A stretch of 64,000 nucleotides of DNA from Scilla litardierei (lineage: Eukaryota; Streptophyta; Magnoliopsida; Asparagales; Asparagaceae): assembly GCA_030789695.1 (NCBI GenBank), contig CM061139.1, positions 8,695,878-8,759,877 on the forward strand. Reading direction: 5' to 3'. The notes beneath the pieces are model-generated. The model saw nothing but the letters and a program-made list of their open reading frames with translations. It was not told where the DNA came from and did no database searches. A program made the position numbers and the translations under genes. Positions 34,714 to 43,420 of the stretch are shown one piece after another (the stretch's first letter is position 1; each line of letters opens with the position of its first letter).

Positions 34714-34971
34714 TGGTCTCTAACTGGCAAGGCTGAGCAGACCTAGCTAACTAGAAAAGCTAATCGTCTTTCGTTGGCCAAGCTAGAGTGTGGATCCCCC
34801 TTGAATTGGTGGCCTCTATATTTATGGATATCTTTTTCTCTGCTTGGAATGCCCTGTGACTTTTTTGTTAGGGCTGTAGTCTCTAACTGGCAAGGCTGAC
34901 CAGACCTAGCTAACTAGAAAAGCTAATCCTCTTTCGTTGTCCAAGCTAGATTCTGGATCTCCCTTGAATAA

Positions 34972-36384
34972 ACCACACAACTTATTCTTCCACATTCCCC
35001 ATTTTAATCTATATGTTTTCCACATAGGTGGCATAAGAGAGAATTTGAAAAGAGATTCTTTTTTCTCAGTTGACGCAGAACACAGTTGTTATTACCATAC
35101 ATTTCATTTAGTCAGTAAGTTTGAGGCTTTTATCATCTTTACGGACAACATTATGCCAATTGACCGTAGGTTTTCTCCTTACAATTGACTAGCCAGTTTT
35201 GAGCGTCAATTCTCCACTTGCATTTCTGCTGATGGTTTTGTTTCGTAACTGCCTCCCAACCTCCATTCATGGCATTTGTTGGTTATAATAATCCAGATAA
35301 GGTTTAATGGTGGTGGCTTGTGTGTACGTTTATAGCAGATAAAAGATAATAAGTGATGAGAATGAATGTTTGGATTCTTTGGAAAGCCTTATAATGTCCT
35401 GAAAATAAAGGTTACTCGCGTTCTGAAATAATTCCACCTTAAAATTTTTGTACACAATATTTTTATATACTTTCTAGAAATGTCATATAGTGTGTCAAAC
35501 TACATATCAACCAAGGTTATCAACCAAGGTGTGTGAAACATCAGCCCAAATTGTCACATAGCTCAAGTTTAATTCACATAAAGATAAAGATGATTTAATG
35601 TAAAAAATAATAGTGGAAGCTAATCACCATCAAAAGGGACATCTTCATTCTCTTCTGAATAAGCGCTCAAAAATATAATGCAGTTGGGTTCTAGTTTCCT
35701 GTTTTTGCCGTTATACTTGATAAGTTTAATTTGTTTTTGGATCTAGATTACCAAATACAATTTTAAGCCTAAACTCTATGTCAAGCTGACTCCAATAAGG
35801 GAATCACAACTGTTTATGGCCCATAGAGAAGTCAATGCTAGGTGCTATTATGGTCTATAATGACAGCTGGTAGAGGGCTGGTTTTCCCTAATGTTCCTTG
35901 CCAATCGTTATAGCTGGTGATCAGTTACATTGGCTACGATGAGAACATTGCTTGGAGGTTCTTGTTGCCATTGTATATAAAACATTTCTACATTCCTATG
36001 TGCGCCCTCTATTATATGAATGCACTTCTTATGAAATTTTGGTACCAACCTTCCTCTCCAACAGAGATAGAGCCAGACCAATATATCCGTCAATCTCGCA
36101 CCGTAACATTCCGTGTCCCATTTTTGTTCATCATTGTTTAAAAGTTTCCTTGGTGGAGAGGGAAGTTGACCTTCCGGCTTGTACCAGAAGCGTACCCATC
36201 TAGCATTCACTTTTCACATAGTCAAGGACTCAGGCCACAATAAATCCAATGCATGCACTTTCCATGCTAGCTTCATTATCATTTTTTCGCTCAACATGGA
36301 TTATTATCTGAACCTAACCCTCATTAGTGCAACACAGTTTAACTAATCTGATTAATGCTATTTTCACATGATTTTGCAGCAGTT
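34972..36384. other. Unassigned region
   Basis: No LTR, terminal repeat or domain recognised. Overlapping frames at 35908-36210 (minus, 100 codons) and 35917-36203 (plus) shadow each other and show no motif. Confidence 0.45.
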
Positions 36385-38290
36385 TTTCCTATTTCCTCAT
36401 GCTCATCCTTGAGCACACTAAATTATCGACAATGAACATCTTCACAATGTTATCCAAGAAAGACTTGTAAGTTCTATTCATAAGATCGATGAATATAATA
36501 GGTGTGTTTGTGAATCTGAACGGCAGAACTAGAAACACATACTGGCCACACTTGTCCCAAATGTTGTCTTGATTGTCTTCATCCTTTATCTTCAACTGTC
36601 ATAGCCAGATTGAAGGTCAATTTTTTGAAAATAGTTATATACCAGGCAATTGATCAAACAAATTATCTATTCTTCGGAAAGGATATTTATAACGCATTGT
36701 CACCTTGTTGAGCAATGGATAGTTGATGCATGGACGAATACATCCATCTTCATGTAGGATCTAAATAAGGCCTAGAGGGGGGGTGAATAGGCCTTTGACC
36801 AAATTATCGCAAGATAAAAATTTAAGCCTAGTTTACAACATGCAGTTTAGGAATCAGACAATCAAAGCAATCACAGAAGACACAGAATTTAACGTGGTTC
36901 GGTCCCCATGACCTACGTCCACCCCAATGAGCAATCACTTATACTGTTTCTTTTAGAAGTTACAATCTCCCTTAGATTGGTGCCCCAACACCAACCTGTC
37001 AGACCAACTCAAGCTCACCAAAGCCAAAAAGAAACATACAAGTATCACTCCCCAACCCAACTTGCCCCAACAAGTTTGGTTCCCAGAGTCCCAAATAGCG
37101 GAAGAAATTATATTACAGAAATGCTGATCAAAACATTAATAACTTCACAAATAAATAAGATCAAGAGTTTAGAAAGCTCATTTGTGAAGATCTCTCTGGT
37201 TGTCTTCTTTCAGCACATCAGTAGCTTCGCAACGCTTCTTACGGAATGATGATCGGATGTCTGTAGAAGAAGTAGTCGCTGTCCCCGTGGAAGTAGTCGG
37301 TAGAAGTTCCTCACTCAAAATGATCTCATTTGCTGCACAGAAGGAATTAGCTACTCAACTTGCTGTCACTGCGTCGGGGATGAAGTCACGGTCGCAACGC
37401 CGCAAACGGTGCTCAATTTGGATCTCTAGAACTCAAGTTATTGATGAAAATGTGAAGAGTGTACATGGGTTTATATAGGATTGAGCTTAACGGGTTTGGT
37501 TACTGTTCCAAGGGATCCGCCACGAGGCGGCTCGTGGGTCAAACCCGTGTTAAATTTGCTGTCCGCAAAGTCGGTATGTCGGCAGCCGTCGTATGAACAG
37601 TACCGTATGTCGATTTTTCAGTGTATTTCTGACGTATTCCACCGTATTTTGGCATCAGATAAATCCCAAAAATTCTGAAAAAATTCTCAAAAATCCCAGA
37701 GCTTCATATTGACATGTGAGAATTGTTTCACCTCATTTCTCCACTTGTAGAAAAAGTTTTTTCTTTGTATACTCTGTATTTTCTCGTATTTCCCCGTATT
37801 TTGACTTCAAACAATCTCCATAAATCCTGAGAAAATTTCCATGATGTTTATAGCCTATGTTTAACTCTAGGGTAGAGTTTCATAGCTATACTCTCTTGTT
37901 TGAGCAGCTTGTGTAATTCCAAATGAAGTTTCAGCTCCGTATTTCAACGTACTTGAGTACGTTCATGTGTAACCTGAGCAATCATGACTATAGGGACCTG
38001 TGACACACTCAACAAACATATTAGAACAGTTCAGTAGGGTTTGTTATCATCAAACATAGGCTAGACTACTGTTTCCAACACTTCACTCTTCACAAAGAGT
38101 ACTAGAGCGCTCCATCGCACATGATCTGCATGATATATCTATAGTTAAGTGACTCATGAAGTTGTTCTTTAAACTATCTAAGTATAACTGATGCCATTTG
38201 ATACGTGGCGTTTGAGATTGGACCTGTGCCTTGTACTAATTCAATTGAGGACTCGGTTTCTTTATCCGGAGGCATTCCTGGCAAATTTAG
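36385..38290 (-). pseudogene. Ty3/gypsy reverse-transcriptase relic split by a solo LTR
   Basis: Read on the minus strand, 38290-38081 encodes the RT start: LPGMPPDKETE, then VQGTGPISNATYQMA and, after decay, STLFVKSED. The reading resumes beyond the LTR at about 36750 with [18 protein letters not shown], then FDQLPG, and in another frame IKDEDNQ ... FLVLPFRFTN ... LMNRTYKSFLDNIV. The catalytic Tyr-X-Asp-Asp is replaced (FIVDNLV). Stops lie near 36640 and 38160. The sequence is closest to the Del/Tekay-Athila type of RT. No LTRs of this element were found. Confidence 0.85.
36753..38080 (-). mobile_element. Ty1/copia-type solo LTR, 1328 bp, TSD CTTCA
   Basis: CTTCA lies on both sides (36748-36752, 38081-38085). 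On the minus strand it starts TGTTGGAAACAG, has TTGATGATAACAAACC soon after, and ends with a run like CACCCCCCCTCTAGGCC then ATCCTACA, a copia LTR signature. It interrupts the RT relic at a single point: the RT reading continues on both sides. No internal region is present. Frames at 36908, 37200 and 37481 inside it are not genes. Confidence 0.93.
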
Positions 38291-39130
38291 AATGATATAA
38301 TGAAAATGGGCAACAACAAGAATATCCTTTAACCATGTTCCTTTTTACCAGGCATCTCTTACGGAGGTTAGTATCGGTCGAAACTATTTTGTTTTGATCA
38401 GTTTCGGCCGAAACTAGATAGAAGAGGAAAAAGCAGCAAGAGAAGATGTGAAAAAACATCAGCAAAAACCGAAAAAATCTCTTACAAATATGGGTGATCA
38501 AATAACAGAAATTCACATGTAGAAACAGGGAAAAGATTTCTCAAAAATTTCTCATGAATATATACTAGGAATTTCTGTAACCTAATAGTGAAATTCATGT
38601 GAAGAAACGTAGAAAAAATTTCTCGTGAAGAACCAGTGTACAACTTCGACCTGACAGTAAAATTCTAATGTCCATAACTAATTAGGCTTCACATTAAAAA
38701 GCAACCTGAGAAGACCTTTAAACGAGGAATTTCAACTTCCGGTCTGATAAGGAGACTATGATCTTAAGACCTTATTGTGAGTGGCTAGGTTTTTATTTAT
38801 TTCAACAAACTTTCAGATAAAATTTCAAAAAATATCATAAAATTTCTAACAGAAAATTTCTATAAATGCACGAAAAGAAAATATCTTTTCGCACGCCACC
38901 ATGTTGAAAGGGTTTTTCGATCTCGAATTCTAACGTCCATCTCGATCTCAAACTTGATTTTGCTCTCGTTCGCCATCGCTAATTTTGACCGAGACTTAGA
39001 TCTCAGAAGGCAAGGGAAAAGACGAGGCGAAGATTTTTTGAGGCTTGATTTTCTCTGTAGGCCAATTGGTCGGTATACCAAGGGTATTAAGGCTGTCACG
39101 TGTGGCACGTGTGTACACATACTGCATGTT
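38291..39130. mobile_element. Possible left part of a hAT element (subterminal words)
   Basis: Around 38370-38415 TATCGGTCGAAAC and TTTCGGCCGAAACT words appear, the kind seen in subterminal parts of the hAT copies. A GC-richer block (38890-39060) follows. Together with the transposase remnant at 39940 this may be the decayed 5' half of an autonomous hAT element. No terminus or target duplication was found. Confidence 0.35.
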
Positions 39131-39880
39131 GAGTTTAATTAACTAGTTAAATGTTAAGTTTTAGGTAAATCTTATTTTGTTAAATTTTAAGTTTTTGGGG
39201 TTTAAATAATTAACTATTAATTATTAACTAAGTTTTACTAATATTTATCAATTGATATTACATAATAATTGTATCTTAACTGTACTTTATAGTTGTATTA
39301 CATAGTACTAATAATTTCTATTAACTAAGAATTGTTATTTTTAAATTTTATGTAGAATTTTAGATCATAATTGTATACTATTAAGTTAACTATTAAAATT
39401 TGATTATTAACTACTATGTATTAACTACTAATTATTAAATAATGTGAATGAATTATTGTTAACTTATATTACTTAATATTTGTTATCACTAATATTAACT
39501 AATAATTGATAATGTTAATATAATAATTTTGTTTAAATTGTTATTTGTTAACTTAATTGTTAAAAGTAATTGTAAATTTTATGTAAATGTTATTTGTTTA
39601 TAAATATCTATATTTTAATGGTAATAGTTAAATATAATGCTAAATATTTAGAAATAATGTTATATACTTAGAAAATTTGTTGTTTATATTTGATTATGTT
39701 AAAAATTTAGAAATAAAGTTAGATATCCAAATTTTTATTGTCTAAAATTTGATGGAGCTTGTCTTTGCACAGTGTTAATTTTTTAAACTATTAATATTTA
39801 GATAGTTTATTATAATAGTTGATATCACAATTAGGTTATTTAAATAGTTAAATGTTACTGAATATCTAACCCATTATATG
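39131..39880. other. Extreme AT-rich stretch
   Basis: About 750 bp with very little G or C, built of TTAACTA/TTATTAA-like words. It contains no frame of note. It lies just upstream of the hAT transposase remnant and ends at a T-rich TTGTTTCCAG acceptor-like site, so it may be an intron of that gene. Confidence 0.6.
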
Positions 39881-39939
39881 TTGTTTCCAGATGTAAACAT
39901 CAACTGAGGTATGTCTCAAATAACTTTTAAAAATTAATT

Positions 39940-40395
39940 GGATATTAGTTGGACTCATGGTAAAATGGTAGCTATGATCATAAACGTGTAAGATTAAATT
40001 ATTGTCATAAAGAAATGCATGGACATACAACTCATCTTAAGAAACATGTGTCGAGAATTGATGGGGTTGTGATGATATGCACCGAAACATTCAGAGAAGT
40101 AAAAGCAGAGATGAATGCACTATATTTATCAGAAGAAAGAAAAGTAAACATTAAAATTATAGAAAAAGATGTAGAAAGAGTTAATGGCCATGCTTAGAGG
40201 TGCAAGCTTAGGTGAAGATTAAAAAGATGACACTGAGAATGAAATAGAGATTTGAAGAACACTAAGAGCAAATAGGTAAGAATTTGACGAAGAAGAAATA
40301 AGAATTTCTAATAGAAGACCATCGGCTGGCCTTCAAAATATGGCCATGTTCGTGCTGAACCTACCAATAGACCAACCTATTTTCTCAAATTCTCG
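39940..40395 (+). pseudogene. hAT transposase N-terminal relic (BED zinc finger)
   Basis: From about 39970 one frame reads YDHKRVRLNYCHKEMHGHTT then LKKHVSRIDG, the plant hAT BED zinc-finger pattern (Cys-X2-Cys ... His-X-His region), a DNA-binding domain that recognises element ends. The first zinc-binding Cys is replaced by Leu (LNYC instead of the usual Cys-X-Tyr-Cys). A helical charged region (EVKAEMNAL, then Glu/Lys-rich) follows to the stop at 40195, and weak homology in broken frames runs to about 40390 (RRPSAGLQNM). The catalytic RNase H-like core and dimerisation domain are absent. The upstream end is frameshifted near 39950. It could be the last trace of an autonomous partner of the hAT family here. 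Confidence 0.78.
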
Positions 40396-40434
40396 TTTAG
40401 ATCATACCAAACCTTTTACTTTAAAGAATCAAGA

Positions 40435-40799
40435 TGATGAGAAAGCTAGATGTTTGAAGACAAAAGCTGAGATTTTTATATATATCAAAAGAGGAATACA
40501 AGATAATGGTTTCTTTTGAGAGGAAACCAACTCTTCAAGCTCGAATATAAGCGGAAGCTTACTCTCACTTGATCTATGTGATCTACTCTCTAATCTAGGG
40601 TTTAACACTCAAATTTTGCATACCCTCCTAAATGAAACCCTCCCCCAATATATAAGGGCAGATTTGCCCAAATTACATTTAGCCCCCCAAATCCAAAATT
40701 TGCAAAAGTACCCAAAACTTCACAAAAATGCCCTCGGTCTAGTTGTCCATTCCACGATTCTTCTTGCGCCTTCTTCGTTGATACGTGATGACCTCATCA
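40435..40799 (-). repeat. 3' LTR of the minus-strand Reina-like relic
   Basis: On the minus strand it begins TGATGAGGTCATCACG, directly after the chromodomain-like end of pol, and ends CTTTCTCATCA (one of two possible ends 3 bp apart). TGATGAG and CTCATCA make short inverted ends. It includes AT-rich promoter-like sequence and words such as CCCAAAACTTCACAAAAATG. No target duplication can be tested because the other end is lost. Confidence 0.75.
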
Positions 40800-40819
40800 T
40801 TACTCCCTCCAAAAGAACT

Positions 40820-42790
40820 AGGTAAAAGTCTAGGAACTGTTGCACAATAACATCGTAAGGTTCAGAGGATGTCTCATGATCTGGAAGGCTGGTTCACTAA
40901 TCAACACCACACGTGCGCCCGCGTTCCCCTTGCAAACTCCCTTCAGCTTGGCCGTCTCTAGAAGCACCTCCATGCCATCCGTAAGCATCGGGAGCCAGTG
41001 ACGACGACAAGGCATGGTCTCCAATGGTCTGACGTAGCTGCGACACATAAAAAACAGTGTGGACAGTTGAATCTGGTGGCAACCTCAGCCGATACGTCAC
41101 CCTGCTAATCCTGGCCTTTACATCGTACGATCGAAAGTATCAGGACGACAGCTTCTCGTTCCGTCCACGTGCCAAAGAGCGCTATCGGTAATGACACAGC
41201 TTCAGATACACACTGTCTCTCATCTCGAACTGAATATCTTGCCTATGTTCATCTAACCGGCTCTTCATAAGTTGCTGGGCCCTCATCAAGCGTCGTCTCA
41301 ACGCCTCCAACGTGTGGTCCTCCTCAAGGTATTGGTCCACATGGGAAACCAGAGTGGAGTGGTGACCATAGTGAAGCAAATGCGGCGGATCCTGCCATAT
41401 AAGACCCTAAAAGGAGTGCTTTGGGTGTGGAAAGATGTATTGTACCAATACTCTGCCCAAGCCAGCCCTTCACCCATTTCTTTGGAGACTTAAAGACATA
41501 GTAGCGCAGGTACATCTCAAGGGTCCTATTGACTACATCCGTCTGGCCGTCCGTTTGGAGATAGTAACCGGTACTCCTCTTCAGTGCTGTCCCCAGTGTC
41601 CTGAACAACTCCTTCCAGAAGGAGCTAAGGAAGATCTTATCCCGATCCGTTACAATAAAGCCCGGAATCTCATGAAGCCGTATGATTTTCCTGATGAATG
41701 TCGTCACCACTGTTACTGCGGTATATGGATGTCGTAGCGCCACAAAATATGCATATACTTGCTCAGCTGGGGGCAGTATTGATCAATGGCCACACAATGA
41801 TGTTGTACCCCCTGACAAACTTTCTGTAGTAGCCTGTCACCTCCAAGAATCTTCCCAGCTGAGGTAATGTGGTAGGGAGTGGCCATTCCATGAGAGTTGT
41901 CCTTTTTCAGCTGCTCGATCAATGGCCACACAATGGTGTTGTACCTCCTGACGAACTTTCTGTAGTAGCCTGCCACCTTCAAGAATCCTCGCAACGTCCG
42001 TAATGTGGTAGTGAGTGGCCATTCCACCATGCCTGCTATCTTTGATCCGCCCGCTGCCATGCCCTCTGTGGAAAACAATATGGCCCAAGTACTCTACACT
42101 CTGCTGGCCGAACATGCAATTCTTTTGGTTGGCAAACAACTGATGCTCCTACAGCTCACTCAGTACGGTTGTCAAGTGCTCCACATGTGACTCCATGGAC
42201 CGGCTGTAGACCAAGATGTCATCGAAAAAACCAGCACAAACCTTCTCAAATAGGGCCGAAGCACCATGTTCATCAATGCCTGGAATGTGGCTGGGGCATT
42301 GGTCAAGCAGAACGACATGACTAGGAACTCGTAGTAGCCCTCGTGTGTCCTGAAAGCAATTTTTGTCACATTCTCATCTCTTATCAGGATCTGGTGATAT
42401 GTGGACTTCAAGTCAATTTTGGAGAAGACCACTGCACCGTGCAACTCATCTAGCAGCTCGTCAATCACTAGGATGTGAAATTTGTCAGGTACCGTCTCAT
42501 TGTTTAATGCCATGTAATCGACACAAAATCTCCAGCTATCATCTTTCTTCTTCGCTAATAGCTCCGGGCTAGAAAGGTGGCTCACAGTCGGCTATATCAT
42601 CCCTGCCTGAATCATCTCGTCCACCATTCTTTTGATCTCTCCCTTCTGCACCTGTGGGTAACGGTATGGCCGGACACTGATGGGAGAGACCCTCTCGGAG
42701 CACAATGGCATGCATGCTCATGGTCTCGCGGGGAGGAAGCCCGTGAGGCGTCTGAAACACTCCGTCAAACTGAAATAAAATCTGCCGCAA
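40820..42790 (-). pseudogene. Pol of the minus-strand Reina-like relic
   Basis: Reading from 42790 downwards: FDGVFQTPHGLPPRE (RT entry); 42585-42172 with [31 protein letters not shown] and [13 protein letters not shown]; the catalytic Tyr/Phe-X-Asp-Asp region is frameshifted near 42205. Then QSVEYLGHIV and RTLRGFLKVAGYYRKFVRR. After a deletion, 41743-41460 carries part of the integrase core (FIVTDRDKIFLSSFW, QTDGQTDVVNRTLE), then a basic linker (41379-41182), YRLRLPPDSTVH with FYVSQLRQTIG, and a chromodomain-like end by 40830. The integrase Asp and Glu of that half are kept, but the gene is in at least five frames. Confidence 0.85.
41781..42030. repeat. 136 bp tandem duplication within pol
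   Basis: GATCAATGGCCACACAATG begins at 41781 and again at 41917. About 113 bp then match with roughly one change in ten, ending GTGGCCATTCCA. It duplicates the codons around the AGYYRKF segment between RT and RNase H, so it arose in this copy after the element was dead or contributed to its death. Confidence 0.85.
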
Positions 42791-42849
42791 CTCCTATGGA
42801 ATGTCTTGCTCCTAAAATTAGCATTAGCAGAATCTGTTTGGAAAATCCT

Positions 42850-43300
42850 GATTTCCTTCTGTATAAAATTTTGTGGTCTATTCTGCATTATTACTATTTG
42901 CAATACAACAACTACGGATCTGGTCCACAATTTATAGATTTACAGTCCAGTTGTGTTTTGGGATTAATTCTACAACATATAAATCTGCAGTATAACAAAA
43001 CTAGATCCATTCCACAATTTACCTATTTAGTTCACTTATTAGGCTTGGGTGTCCGTGCAACAATACATAAATTGTAATTTAATAAAGCTGGATCTGCTCT
43101 GTAATTCACATTTTTCAGTTCATTTATTAGGTTCTGGGGTAAATTCTGCAATATATTAGTCTGCAGTTACAAAAACTGGATCTGTTCTGCACTATACAGA
43201 TTTACAGTTCGGTTATTAGGTTTATTAGGTTCTGCAGTAAATTTTGCAATATATAAATTTGCAATTTAACAAAACTGAACTTATTTTGTAATCGACATGG
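42850..43300. repeat. Degenerate tandem repeat, ~90-100 bp unit
   Basis: The pattern TTCTGCAATATATAAATCTGCAG ... AACAAAACTGGATCTG (as approximate words, not one exact string) recurs near 42890, 42968, 43058, 43145 and 43235. Units differ by substitutions and short indels. The 166-codon frame at 42577-43077 crosses this repeat and antisense pol and is not a gene. Confidence 0.7.
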
Positions 43301-43420
43301 CCATATATTAATTTTATTCAATAATTTTTTCTCATATTTTAAACATAGCAAACCTTAAATGAATATATGGGTTGAGTTTAGGTTTTGGATTCGGTTCTTG
43401 TTGATTCTTTGTGTCCTCTC

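Larger units (their letters stand above)
32695..34971. repeat. ~160 bp tandem duplication split by a gypsy element
   Basis: Unit one is 32695-32763 plus 34714-34809; unit two is 34810-34971. Shared words are GGTGGCCTCT, TCTGCTTG, AGGGCTGT, CTCTAACTGGCAAGGCTGA and AACTAGAAAAGCTAATC. Removing the element at 32764-34713 with one target copy rejoins unit one exactly, so the duplication is the older event. Confidence 0.85.
40435..42800 (-). mobile_element. Minus-strand Reina-like gypsy relic, 5' end missing
   Basis: On the minus strand this carries RT, part of the RNase H entry, half of an integrase core, the integrase C-terminus, and one 3' LTR (40435-40799). RNase H and the integrase N-terminus are deleted near 41778. 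A 136 bp duplication sits at 41781-42030. The 5' LTR, gag and protease were not found beyond 42800. It inserted next to or into the hAT transposase relic. Related to, but a different family from, the elements at 19420 and 32764. Confidence 0.85.

Noticed and set aside
42577..43077. 166-codon open frame
   Set aside because: It starts antisense to the RT relic and ends in a degenerate tandem repeat. No domain; a chance frame.
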